From Clostridium cibarium (GTDB lineage Bacteria > Bacillota > Clostridia > Clostridiales > Clostridiaceae), in the NCBI RefSeq assembly GCF_014836335.1, contig NZ_JACSRA010000014.1:32366-96365 (forward strand): DNA of 64,000 nt, given 5' to 3'. Each line of letters starts with the position of its first letter. Position 1 is the stretch's first letter. The notes under the pieces are model-generated. The model searched no databases. It saw only the letters and a program-made list of their open reading frames with translations, and had not been told where the DNA came from. Of this stretch, positions 9,852 to 19,079 are shown piece after piece. Position numbers and translations under genes: made by a program.

Positions 9852-9883
9852 AATCCCTCATAGCACCTCTGCCATAAAGGATT
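9852..9883 (-). terminator. Intrinsic terminator of the radical SAM / membrane protein operon
   Basis: On the minus strand AATCC pairs with GGATT around an imperfect inner stem, followed by a T-rich tail. It lies 13 bases after the stop codon of the membrane protein gene. Confidence 0.6.
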
Positions 9884-9896
9884 AAATAGTATCTTT

Positions 9897-10592
9897 TTAT
9901 TCTTGTTTAAGCGGATTAAGCTTCATATAACTACTATATTGATAAGGATAAAACTCCTTTAAATGTTGTAAATAGCTTATCCATTGAAAAGTTAATGCCT
10001 TATATACCCTAACTACATCCCCTTTAAGGTGTGCACAATCCTCCTTAGTTAATTCTTTATATCTTACAAGTACAATCTCATCCCTTAAATGTACCAAAGC
10101 GATGAGTAAATCAGCAAAAGTCTCATGCTCCAAAATATTTTCATTACTTATAAGATTGGCTAAAACATCTCTATTCTGAACCACAAGCTCTTTCAATTGC
10201 TGATAATCAATCTTTTGAAAATCTATATCATGATCATATTCTCTTAACCAATCACCACATGATTTCCAATCATTAAAATCTAGTTTTTCTTTTTTTATAC
10301 TTTCATCTCCAGCTACTATAATCTTTAAAAGTTTGTATCCAATATCGCTGAAAAAAAGTCCAACTAGCATATTTAGTTTACTTAATCTTTCATTATAACT
10401 ACGTCTTTCTGCAAGCTTGTCAAACAGCACAGTTACAGCAAGAATATTTATTGGAATAAAACAAATATTCATTACAGAATAGTATATGGTATTTTCCAGT
10501 TGTCCAAAAATTTCATAATGGATAAAGAACATCCCAAACGATAAAATTATTAAAATGATAGAAACAAATAAATAGTGCTTTAAATTTTTCAT
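9897..10592 (-). CDS. Two-helix membrane protein of unknown function
   Basis: 231 residues. Two hydrophobic helices lie at about 5-25 and 37-58. They are followed by a charged, predicted cytoplasmic helical domain (65-231) with no motif I recognise; Trp, Tyr and His are frequent (DWKSCGDWLREYDHD, FQWISYLQHLKEFYPY). It starts 22 bases after the radical SAM gene on the same strand and shares its terminator, so the two are probably co-transcribed. The pairing hints that this protein may be a partner, anchor or substrate handler for the radical SAM enzyme. No function can be given from sequence alone. Confidence 0.6.
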   Translation of the reverse strand: MKNLKHYLFVSIILIILSFGMFFIHYEIFGQLENTIYYSVMNICFIPINILAVTVLFDKLAERRSYNERLSKLNMLVGLFFSDIGYKLLKIIVAGDESIKKEKLDFNDWKSCGDWLREYDHDIDFQKIDYQQLKELVVQNRDVLANLISNENILEHETFADLLIALVHLRDEIVLVRYKELTKEDCAHLKGDVVRVYKALTFQWISYLQHLKEFYPYQYSSYMKLNPLKQE

Positions 10593-10614
10593 ATGTACTC
10601 CTTTTAAATTCTTA

Positions 10615-11709
10615 CTACTTAATATTTAGCAAATCTTTTACATCACTTTCCTTTTGAAAAAGAAGACATCCTCCATAATGTTCTCCAACTAACATCTCAG
10701 TTTCATTAAGTCTTCTAAATAATGGGGATTTTAAGGTTTCTCTCAAACTAGTATTACCTAGATTAGTATCTGAATATGGTGAAAATGGGCATGGTTCTGC
10801 TGATCCATCTACATTTATATGAAAGAACCCCCTACCTGCAGCTAGACATCCTTCTGAATATTTCTCATCACCAGGGAATGATATAAAAATAGAATCTTTA
10901 TACTCTTCTCTAAGCTTTTGCTGTCCCTTTTCCAATATGCTCCTTTCATTATCTGTAGGTGCTAAATACTTAGTCCCTTCCGTTACAGGAACATATTCTA
11001 CAAAAATTAATATCTTACACCCTTTTTTATATAAACCATCAAAGAAATCCTTACCAGTAACAGTGTTAATATTTTCTCTAGTAACTGTTACAGATACCCC
11101 ATATAATATACCTTTTCTATTTAGGTTATCCATTAACCTGATTAATGCATCATAAGTTCCTTCTCCACGTCTATTATCAGTTTGACTTTTATCTCCTTCA
11201 ATACTAAGCATAGGAAGAAGGTTCCTGCTTTTATCAAATAATTTTAAATAATTTTCATCAAAGATTATTCCATTTGTGAATATGGGAAACATAATATTCT
11301 TTACTTTTGCTGCCTTTTCTATTATATCCTTTCTCATTAAAGGTTCTCCACCTAAAAGAACTATAAAAGGTATTCCTATATCTTTTGCTTCGTTAAATAT
11401 TTCTTTCCATCTCTCACTAGATAACTGTTTCTTTTGCGACCCTTCACCACAGGATTTATTTGCTCTCGCATAACATCCCTTGCAAAACAAATTACAGCTA
11501 CTGGTTATACTTGAAATCAAAAAGACAGGAACATTCTCTCCTTTCTCCTGAAGGTTATCTCTTTTCTTCTTGGCTTCCTTAACAGATAATGAATACTTTA
11601 ATATAAACTTAGTTTCTTTTGGATTCTTTAAAGAAGCTTTCATTGCACCTTTCACCATATTCTCAATACCATTACTCATATACTCCGCTAAATTAAAATC
11701 ACTCCCCAT
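10615..11709 (-). CDS. Radical SAM protein with SPASM/Twitch-like C-terminus
   Basis: 364 residues. The radical SAM cluster motif CxxxCxxC is present as SSCNLFCKGCYARA (about residues 72-85), and GGEP follows in VLLGGEPLMRKD. The C-terminal part has three further cysteines, in EGCLAAGRG, AEPCPFSP and GGCLLF, as in SPASM or Twitch domains that hold an auxiliary iron-sulfur cluster; HINVDGSAEPCPF is the typical context. Such enzymes cleave S-adenosylmethionine reductively to make a 5'-deoxyadenosyl radical and often modify peptides or act in cofactor synthesis. No precursor peptide gene or peptide exporter is visible nearby; the only partner is the two-helix membrane protein downstream. The substrate is unknown. 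Confidence 0.85.
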   Translation of the reverse strand: MGSDFNLAEYMSNGIENMVKGAMKASLKNPKETKFILKYSLSVKEAKKKRDNLQEKGENVPVFLISSITSSCNLFCKGCYARANKSCGEGSQKKQLSSERWKEIFNEAKDIGIPFIVLLGGEPLMRKDIIEKAAKVKNIMFPIFTNGIIFDENYLKLFDKSRNLLPMLSIEGDKSQTDNRRGEGTYDALIRLMDNLNRKGILYGVSVTVTRENINTVTGKDFFDGLYKKGCKILIFVEYVPVTEGTKYLAPTDNERSILEKGQQKLREEYKDSIFISFPGDEKYSEGCLAAGRGFFHINVDGSAEPCPFSPYSDTNLGNTSLRETLKSPLFRRLNETEMLVGEHYGGCLLFQKESDVKDLLNIK

Positions 11710-11844
11710 TTTACCTCTCCCTATAAAATTATTAGCTAATTACCATAGATATTTTAATTTCTATTTTCATTATAACAACTTCTATATGTATATTGTGAAG
11801 TTATCACAAAATTCCAATACGACTTAAATGTAATCTTATATAAA

Positions 11845-11884
11845 AAAATAGCAGTCAACCTAAATAAGTTGAAACTGCTATTTT
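11845..11884 (-). terminator. Intrinsic terminator of the CODH-like gene
   Basis: An 11-bp outer stem (11845-11855 with 11874-11884) and a 4-bp inner stem (CAAC/GTTG) are followed on the minus strand by a T run, ten bases after the stop codon. The symmetry would also allow termination in the plus direction. Confidence 0.8.
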
Positions 11885-11893
11885 AAAATATAT

Positions 11894-13807
11894 CTAACTT
11901 AGCCCTAAACCTTTTCTTTTGCTTATTATATGTGCTTCAATATCATTTGCTACTTGCACTGGATCATCTCCTAATGCAATTTTCCCACCTGTTAATCCTT
12001 CAACATCCTGTGTTAATAATTTTACCAATTTTTCTGCCCCAGTTAAAAATGGTGTTGGAGATAGATGAGTATATGCTCCATAAGCTACTGCAAACACTCC
12101 ATCTATAGTAGCTTTCTGCTCCATCCATTCAGGAGCTGTTACTGCGATTGGAAGCTGTGGTACATCCACATCAAGATGATTAGCTAGCTCAGTTACAAGC
12201 ATAGATATTCTTCCTGTATCTGTGCAAGTTCCAAAGCTTAAAACAGGAGGTATCTTTAACATATTGCATACTTCTTTTAATCCTTCTCCTGCCATATTTA
12301 TTGCATCAAGATTACATAGTCCTGCCACTTCTAAAGCATGATTTCCACATCCACCTGCTACTACTAAAATATCTTTTTTAATTAACTGTTTTACTAGATT
12401 AACTGAATTCCAATCTTGAGGTCCATTTCTTAATGTAGAGCAGTTTGCTAAAGCAACTACTCCTTTAATCTTTCCTGCTGCAATTACATCAACTAAAGGA
12501 TCCAATTTATTTCCTAATGCTTTTAAAACTGCTTCTGTTGAAAATCCTGCTATGGCTTTCTGTGTTATTTTAGGAACCTTTGGTGTAACTTTATCTTTTC
12601 TCTTTTTAAAGTTTTCAATAGCTAAATCAATTAAGTTATCTGCCATTTGATCTACTTTTGAAGGATCATATGGAATCATATGATCAAGTCCTGGAAGATT
12701 AATAATAGTACTTACTCCTACTAAAGTTACCTGATATTTTTCAGCATAACAATCTATTGCAGGTGGTGAACAATTTTCTTCCATAGCTAAAACATCTACA
12801 GTTCCTGTAGCTAAAAGAGGTTCTATTGAAAGCCAATTACCCATTAATCCTACAAATACATCATCCACTTCAAATCTTTGTAGTAATTCTTGACCTGTTT
12901 CAATTGATCCTACTACTCTAACTCCTTTTGCTCCAGCATCCTTTGCCCTTTGTTGAACTTCTTGCATCTTTGCCTTTTGTATAGTAGCTACCCCCGGCCA
13001 AGGTTGATGCCCATTAAACACAATATTTACATACCCTGGATCCATAATACCTAAATCAACATTTACTTCATGTGGCATAGGTGTTCCAAATAATATATCT
13101 TGTGTCATTTCTAATCCAATTTGTGCAGTATATATTGTGGATAACCCTAATCTTAATGCTTTTTTTGCTAAAGATACATGATCTCCATCAACATTTGTCA
13201 AGCAGCTTGCTACTGCATTTTGCTCATCATGTACTACTCCATTTGGATATATATCAAGATCTTTCCAAACTTGTTTTCTCTTATTTGGAGCAAAAACTTC
13301 TACCATCACACTTGGTTCTTCAACATCTTTACCCATTTCAGCTTCTAAAAAATCAGCTAATTGTATAGCCATTTTGTTTGTATCTTGATTTGTGTTTATT
13401 CCAACTTTTTCACACATCCATTTTAATTTATCAACATCTTTGATTGTAAATGGAGTCTTTCCTTCTCCAGTTGCTCTCAATGTTCTAAAAGCTTCATATG
13501 CATGATGTCCATAGGTGCCTGCTCCCATAATATTTCTTAGAAGCATATTTCTCATTGCCATGGCATCTGGTCCAATACCACAAACACCCTTTTGTTGCTC
13601 TCCTTTAAGATTAATTCTACAAGGCCCCTGTGAACATAACTGACAACTTAAACCTTCTAAACAGAACTTACACCTTATCTTTTCTTGAGCAGCCCACCTA
13701 TCAAATACGTTAGTCATTCCATCTTCTCTAATTCTCTTTAGCATCTCTTCTACAGAATCATGATAACTGACACGCCCCTCTGTTTTTTCTAGTATAGTTT
13801 CACTCAT
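11894..13807 (-). CDS. Ni-CODH family protein (CooS-like), non-canonical: one active-site cysteine missing
   Basis: 637 residues, full length for anaerobic CO dehydrogenase catalytic subunits. The B-cluster cysteines are C55, C58, C63 and C76. For the D-cluster the usual CX7C pair is replaced by C46-X2-C49, with Ser54 where the second cysteine would be; this CX2C form is the one described with a [2Fe-2S] D-cluster in Desulfovibrio vulgaris. Active-site ligands aligned by eye to CODH-II: H267, C346, C456, C487 and C528 are present. The stretch matching CODH-II ICCTGNE reads SIETGQE (301-307), so the ligand equivalent to Cys295 is absent. This is the defect reported for Carboxydothermus CooS-V, which holds an Fe/S/O hybrid cluster, does not oxidise CO and slowly uses hydroxylamine. 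The gene stands alone, with no cooC, cooF or acs neighbour. I expect a redox enzyme other than CO dehydrogenase. Confidence 0.85.
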   Translation of the reverse strand: MSETILEKTEGRVSYHDSVEEMLKRIREDGMTNVFDRWAAQEKIRCKFCLEGLSCQLCSQGPCRINLKGEQQKGVCGIGPDAMAMRNMLLRNIMGAGTYGHHAYEAFRTLRATGEGKTPFTIKDVDKLKWMCEKVGINTNQDTNKMAIQLADFLEAEMGKDVEEPSVMVEVFAPNKRKQVWKDLDIYPNGVVHDEQNAVASCLTNVDGDHVSLAKKALRLGLSTIYTAQIGLEMTQDILFGTPMPHEVNVDLGIMDPGYVNIVFNGHQPWPGVATIQKAKMQEVQQRAKDAGAKGVRVVGSIETGQELLQRFEVDDVFVGLMGNWLSIEPLLATGTVDVLAMEENCSPPAIDCYAEKYQVTLVGVSTIINLPGLDHMIPYDPSKVDQMADNLIDLAIENFKKRKDKVTPKVPKITQKAIAGFSTEAVLKALGNKLDPLVDVIAAGKIKGVVALANCSTLRNGPQDWNSVNLVKQLIKKDILVVAGGCGNHALEVAGLCNLDAINMAGEGLKEVCNMLKIPPVLSFGTCTDTGRISMLVTELANHLDVDVPQLPIAVTAPEWMEQKATIDGVFAVAYGAYTHLSPTPFLTGAEKLVKLLTQDVEGLTGGKIALGDDPVQVANDIEAHIISKRKGLGLS

Positions 13808-13935
13808 TAAATATACCTCCTATAATAAACATCTTATATAAATAATTTTCATTGAAAACTCTTTTACATAACATATTAATTAGTATTTCTAATAAAAAAG
13901 TTATTATACATGTATATTCTGAGCTCTAATCATAC

Positions 13936-13976
13936 AAAAAAATTAGGGGATACCCAAACCTTTAGATATCTCCCAA
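13936..13976 (-). terminator. Intrinsic terminator of the small ORF at 14019
   Basis: An imperfect ten-base stem (13943-13952 with 13967-13976, one mismatch and one G-U pair) is followed on the minus strand by seven T. Confidence 0.6.
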
Positions 13977-14018
13977 CTTTGAATTCTATAACCTTATTAT
14001 TATAAAAGTACTTCTCTC

Positions 14019-14198
14019 TTATTTTTCTTCAATAAGCTTTTTCAACTTATTTTGAACTAACCACAATTTCTTTTGTTTTCTATTAAATGCTACCATCCTA
14101 TTCTTATTATTCTTATTTTCCTCAATTAATCTTATATATTCTGCATCCGCAATTTTTAATGCATCTTCTATTACTAAAAGTTCTTCCTTAGAAAACAT
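14019..14198 (-). CDS. Small charged helical protein, 59 residues, unknown function
   Basis: Begins at the ATG at 14198 with an AGGAGG site 6-7 bases upstream; an upstream in-frame ATG lacks one. The product (MFSKEELLVIEDALKIADAE...) is rich in Lys, Glu and Asn, predicted all-helical and soluble, with no cysteine. It has its own terminator downstream and is flanked by the galactanase terminator upstream, so it is a monocistronic unit. The strong ribosome binding site and tidy unit argue that it is a real gene. No family was recognised. Confidence 0.6.
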   Translation of the reverse strand: MFSKEELLVIEDALKIADAEYIRLIEENKNNKNRMVAFNRKQKKLWLVQNKLKKLIEEK

Positions 14199-14291
14199 AA
14201 AACTCCTCCTAAATAACACATTCTATATTTTAAAAATTTTATTCATTACTTTTTATTCTATATTTTACTATATTCTTTGTAAATATAATTT

Positions 14292-14329
14292 ATAAAAAAC
14301 TAGCTTAGCACCTAAGACTAAGCTAGTTT
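14292..14329 (-). terminator. Intrinsic terminator of the lac/galactanase operon
   Basis: A perfect 12-bp stem (14297-14308 with 14318-14329) is followed on the minus strand by six T, about 65 bases after the galactanase stop codon. This is a strong terminator and marks the end of the long operon that begins at lacR. Confidence 0.85.
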
Positions 14330-14395
14330 ATATCAATTTAAACTCAGAAATTCTATTAAAAGAGTCACTCTTATTAAATAAGGCACCTCTTATTT

Positions 14396-15493
14396 TTATT
14401 TAAATGCGTCTATTGCTGTTGAGAATTTTAGAACATTATTAGACACTTTAGTTGTTGCTCCTAATGGATACTTATCAGGAAGAACACTTGAATTAGCCTC
14501 AGGTTCCCAATAGAATACACCTAGTCCCTTTCCATTTGGAACAGCTTTTACTTTATTTATTACTGCTTTAACCATGTTATAAGTATTTGTAGGATTACTT
14601 TCAAGTCCTCCAACTTCACAAATCATAACTTCTTTTCCATAACGAGCTACCATATCATTTAAATTGTTACCTAATGCATTAATATTTTTAGTATAATCAA
14701 CGTTATTCCAATATGGATAATATGACATTCCTATCACATCGTATTTAGCTCCCGCTGCTTTAAGTCCATCAAAAACACTTCTATATAAACTATTATCAGC
14801 CCCATTAGATAAGTGAATAATAGTCTTTGAAGATGGACTTACTGCCTTGATTGCATCATACCCCTGATTAATTAATTGAGCCCAGTTACTATAGTTTGAA
14901 GTACTTGCTGTAGGCCATAACATCCCTGAATTTGTTTCATTTCCTATCTGTACCCATTCTGGAGTTACTCCAGCATTTTTCAATGCATTCATAACATAAT
15001 ATGTGTGACTATAAACATCTTTTTTTAGTTGATTAAAATCATGATTTACCCATGCTAAAGGTTTGTCTTGATAAGCTGGATCTGCAAAATGGTCACTATA
15101 ATGAAAATCAAGCATTACTCTCATCCCAAGCGCCTTTGCACGCTTAGCCATATAGATTACACCAGTTGTATCTGCATAACCTAATATACAACTTGTTCCA
15201 TCATTTTTAGTCCATTGAAAATTTGATGGCGGATTAACAAATACTCTTAGTCTTACAGAATCAATTCCATGATCTTTTAGGATTTGAAGTGCGTCTTGTT
15301 GAGCTCCATTGTCATTTTGCCACTTTACTCCTTTATTCTCCAATTGATTTAACCAACCAATATCAGCTCCTTTTGCAAAGGTAGTAGCAGCTTGTACAGG
15401 TATTGGCTTTGAAGCAATTCCAAGGGCAACCCCTGTTAACACTGATAAACTAAGAACTCCTGATATAATGGCTTTAATACTTTTTTTAAACAT
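14396..15493 (-). CDS. ganA: Secreted arabinogalactan endo-beta-1,4-galactanase (GH53)
   Basis: 365 residues. A signal peptide (KK, hydrophobic stretch 7-27, cleavage after VQA at 35) shows export. The GH53 fold is clear: GADIGWLNQLE near the N-terminus, DSVRLRVFVNP, and MLDFHYSDHFADP. The acid/base is Glu186 in QIGNETNSG and the nucleophile Glu293 in MICEVGG. It cuts beta-1,4-galactan side chains of pectin outside the cell, releasing galactobiose and larger oligomers. It starts 52 bases after lacC on the same strand, with no terminator between, so it is probably the last gene of the lac operon. That suggests the PTS upstream imports galactan fragments as well as, or instead of, lactose. No carbohydrate-binding or sorting module is attached. 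Confidence 0.93.
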   Translation of the reverse strand: MFKKSIKAIISGVLSLSVLTGVALGIASKPIPVQAATTFAKGADIGWLNQLENKGVKWQNDNGAQQDALQILKDHGIDSVRLRVFVNPPSNFQWTKNDGTSCILGYADTTGVIYMAKRAKALGMRVMLDFHYSDHFADPAYQDKPLAWVNHDFNQLKKDVYSHTYYVMNALKNAGVTPEWVQIGNETNSGMLWPTASTSNYSNWAQLINQGYDAIKAVSPSSKTIIHLSNGADNSLYRSVFDGLKAAGAKYDVIGMSYYPYWNNVDYTKNINALGNNLNDMVARYGKEVMICEVGGLESNPTNTYNMVKAVINKVKAVPNGKGLGVFYWEPEANSSVLPDKYPLGATTKVSNNVLKFSTAIDAFK

Positions 15494-15545
15494 ACTTTTT
15501 CCCCCTGTAAAATATTAGATTTATAATATAGCGAATCATAATATA

Positions 15546-16472
15546 TTAGATTTCTTCAACTACAACTTTTTCAAGTAATTCATTAACTACATTTTCTTTT
15601 ACACAACCTGTTTCCTTCTCTATAGCATTTGCTGTTCCACAAGCTGAAGCCAATTGCAGTATTTCTTTTATCCCATATCCTCTTTCTAATGCAACTGCTA
15701 TTCCTGCTACATATGAATCTCCTGACCCAACTGTATTAACTACCTGAACTTGAGGAAATGTTACTTTATAAAATTTTCCTTCATAGCCAGCTATTGAGCC
15801 TTCTTCTCCTAAAGATATTGCAACAAACTTTATTCCACTTTTTTGAAATTCCTTAATCTCTCTTATTGCATCTTCTACACATGTAATTTTTCTTCCTGTT
15901 AATACTTCTATCTCATCTCTGTTAGGTTTAATAAAGTAAGGCATTCCTTTAACACCTTCTCTTAAAAGTTCGCCACTACTATCTAGCAAAAACTTTTTGC
16001 CTTGAGAATTTGCCATTTCTATTAACTTCTTATAGAAGTCAACAGGAATATTTCTAGGAACACTTCCTGAGGCTACAACTACACTAGATAGAGAAAGCAG
16101 ACTTTCATATTTTTCTAGAAATTCTTGCTGTTCTTCTATGCTAACTTCAGGTCCTGGTTCCAGTATTTCCGTTTGTACAAGATCATCTGTTATAAAAGCT
16201 AAACATTCTCTTGTTTCTCCATTAATTTTTACAAAATCCTGCTTCACTCCATAATCTTGAAGCTTTTCTTGTATAAACTCTCCACTTTTCCCACCAAGAA
16301 ACCCCGTTGCTATACAATTTTCCTTTAGGATAGTAGCTACATTAGCAACATGTAAACCTTTGCCCCCAGGTGTATTTTCTACAGTCCTTGCTCTCATTAC
16401 TTGACCTTTTTCTATGTCTTTAATCTCATATCTTTTATCTATTGATGCATTCAAGTTTATAACTAATATCAT
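15546..16472 (-). CDS. lacC: Tagatose-6-phosphate kinase (PfkB family)
   Basis: 308 residues from the ATG at 16472, which has AAAGGAG upstream; a longer frame adding nine residues lacks a site. It is a PfkB-type sugar kinase: N-terminal LNASIDKRYEI, PGGKGLHVANVA for substrate binding, and C-terminal VNTVGSGDSYVAG with the catalytic Asp (GSGD). The protein could be 1-phosphofructokinase (FruK) or tagatose-6-phosphate kinase (LacC); these are close in sequence. Position after lacA, lacB, lacG and a tagatose-bisphosphate-type aldolase decides for LacC: it phosphorylates D-tagatose 6-phosphate to the 1,6-bisphosphate. It is separated from the aldolase by about 265 bases carrying a hairpin, so its expression may be modulated. 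Confidence 0.85.
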   Translation of the reverse strand: MILVINLNASIDKRYEIKDIEKGQVMRARTVENTPGGKGLHVANVATILKENCIATGFLGGKSGEFIQEKLQDYGVKQDFVKINGETRECLAFITDDLVQTEILEPGPEVSIEEQQEFLEKYESLLSLSSVVVASGSVPRNIPVDFYKKLIEMANSQGKKFLLDSSGELLREGVKGMPYFIKPNRDEIEVLTGRKITCVEDAIREIKEFQKSGIKFVAISLGEEGSIAGYEGKFYKVTFPQVQVVNTVGSGDSYVAGIAVALERGYGIKEILQLASACGTANAIEKETGCVKENVVNELLEKVVVEEI

Positions 16473-16551
16473 ATTTTTTCTCCTTTTATGGTGTACCATT
16501 ACTAATCAATCAAATATTTTTATATCTCCGCTAGTATCCTGATTCTTATAA

Positions 16552-16578
16552 AGGCGTAGATTATTAAATTCTACGCCT
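16552..16578. terminator. Hairpin between the aldolase gene and lacC (possible attenuator)
   Basis: A perfect 9-bp inverted repeat, AGGCGTAGA (16552-16560) with TCTACGCCT (16570-16578), loop of nine bases. On the minus strand, the coding direction, the tail TTATAAG is a poor T run, so it may only reduce readthrough or protect an mRNA end. The remainder of the 16473-16739 gap shows nothing else clear. Confidence 0.45.
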
Positions 16579-16739
16579 CTTCTATTGTGTTTTTTTATTT
16601 TATGTTTTAATATTAATCTGTACAATTTTTTTATTTATTTTTACTTGTCTTAGGTTTAGTATATCTATTCCTAAGATTTTTTTTATATCTTTCCATCGCA
16701 TATCGACAATTATTTGTTCTATATATGCTAGTCCTATTT

Positions 16740-17597
<858 letters not shown>

Positions 17598-17607
17598 CTA
17601 CCATCTC

Positions 17608-19044
17608 CTAATATTCAATTTCATTTGAATCTACTAGTTCTTTAGTTTCTGCAATCTTTTTATACCAATAAGCACTTTTCTTTGGATATCTCTTTTGATC
17701 TTTATAATCTACATAAAATAAACCATAACGTTTATTGTATCCATTTGACCAAGATAATACATCCATTAAAGACCATACATAATAACCTTTAACATTAATC
17801 CCTTCATCTATAGCTTTTAGAATGTATTCAAAATGTTTTTTAATATATTCTATACGAGGTGTATCATCTATCTTTCCATCAACAAAATCATCCTTATATC
17901 CCATTCCATTTTCAGCTATATATACTTTTTTATAATTAGGATAATCCTTCTTTATTCTAAGTAATGTTTGATACATTCCTTGTGGATAGATTGGCCAATC
18001 CCAATCAGTAGTTTCAACTTCTGGATTATTAACACGAGCACCTATTCCTTTAAGGGCAAAGATACTTGTCCCTTTTTCACCAGTTCCATTATGATGAATT
18101 TTACTTTCTCCTTCATAAGCCTTTAGAAAATGACTAGAATAATAATTCATTCCTAAGAAATCAATTTTCTTAGCAGCTGCCTTAATCACATCCATATCTC
18201 CATCATAAATTGCTAACTTTCCATTATTTTTAGAAAGTATTTCATTTACTGTTTCTAATGTTTCTTTGGCGTACTCACCTTTAAAGCATGCATCAAGCAT
18301 AAATTTATTTGCTAATGTATCATCTAAATAAGCTGCTCTTTTATCTTCCTCAGAATCTGTTATCGGAACCTTTCCTTCAAGAGTGTGAACTATTCCAATT
18401 TCACCATTTAAATTCATGCTCTTATATAATTCAATTACTTTAGCATGAGCAACCATCATATTATGCATAATTTGAACAGCTTTTTCTATGTCATATCTTA
18501 TACTTGGTGGAAAGTTCCCAATTATATATCCATTTTGTGCTACAGACCAAGGTTCATTAAATGTTGCCCACTGCTTAACCCTGTCTCCAAAATTCTCAAA
18601 GCATACCTTTGCAAAATTAACAAAGTTATCTATATTCCTTCTATCTAACCAGTCACCATTTTTAAATAATTGTAATGGTGTATCAAAATGATGTAATGTT
18701 ACAAAAGGTTCTACATTGTTCTTTAAGCATTCATCAATAAGATCATTGTAATATTTAATACCTTTAGGATTAACTTCACCTACTCCATTTGGAATTACTC
18801 TACTCCATGAAATAGATACTCTTATTCCATTCACTCCAAACTTATTTGAAAGTTCAAGATCATCTTTATACTTATGATAAAAATCACTTGCTACATCCCC
18901 ATTAAATTTGCTTTCTGGTCTATTTAAATATTCATCCCATTCACATGGACCTCTTCCTTCTTCTTTAGCTGCCCCTTCAACTTGGTAAGCTGCTGTTGCT
19001 CCACCAAATATGAAATCATCTTCAAATTTATTCATATTATTCAT
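17608..19044 (-). CDS. lacG: 6-phospho-beta-galactosidase (GH1)
   Basis: 478 residues, GH1. The acid/base is Glu164 in ATFNEPW and the nucleophile Glu378 in YIAENGMGY. Phosphate recognition residues S431, K438 and Y440 fit the S-x6-K-x-Y pattern of phospho-glycosidases. The residue after that Ser is Trp432, as in LacG proteins, where phospho-beta-glucosidases usually have a smaller residue; this favours galactosides. It hydrolyses intracellular 6-phospho-lactose or 6-phospho-galactobiose delivered by the adjacent PTS. The start could be Met1 or Met4: AGGAGG sits only two bases from the first ATG and eleven from the second. No signal peptide, so cytoplasmic. Confidence 0.93.
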   Translation of the reverse strand: MNNMNKFEDDFIFGGATAAYQVEGAAKEEGRGPCEWDEYLNRPESKFNGDVASDFYHKYKDDLELSNKFGVNGIRVSISWSRVIPNGVGEVNPKGIKYYNDLIDECLKNNVEPFVTLHHFDTPLQLFKNGDWLDRRNIDNFVNFAKVCFENFGDRVKQWATFNEPWSVAQNGYIIGNFPPSIRYDIEKAVQIMHNMMVAHAKVIELYKSMNLNGEIGIVHTLEGKVPITDSEEDKRAAYLDDTLANKFMLDACFKGEYAKETLETVNEILSKNNGKLAIYDGDMDVIKAAAKKIDFLGMNYYSSHFLKAYEGESKIHHNGTGEKGTSIFALKGIGARVNNPEVETTDWDWPIYPQGMYQTLLRIKKDYPNYKKVYIAENGMGYKDDFVDGKIDDTPRIEYIKKHFEYILKAIDEGINVKGYYVWSLMDVLSWSNGYNKRYGLFYVDYKDQKRYPKKSAYWYKKIAETKELVDSNEIEY

Positions 19045-19079
19045 TACCTCCTGTCATTACTATTGTTATGTTGTGTATA

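Noticed and set aside
11894..13807. Calling this gene a functional carbon monoxide dehydrogenase
   Set aside because: A canonical active-site cysteine is missing and accessory genes are absent; family membership alone is not enough.
14019..14198. Possible precursor peptide for the radical SAM enzyme at 10615
   Set aside because: It is 2.3 kb away in a separate transcription unit, has no cysteine or leader-core pattern, and is a uniformly charged helix.
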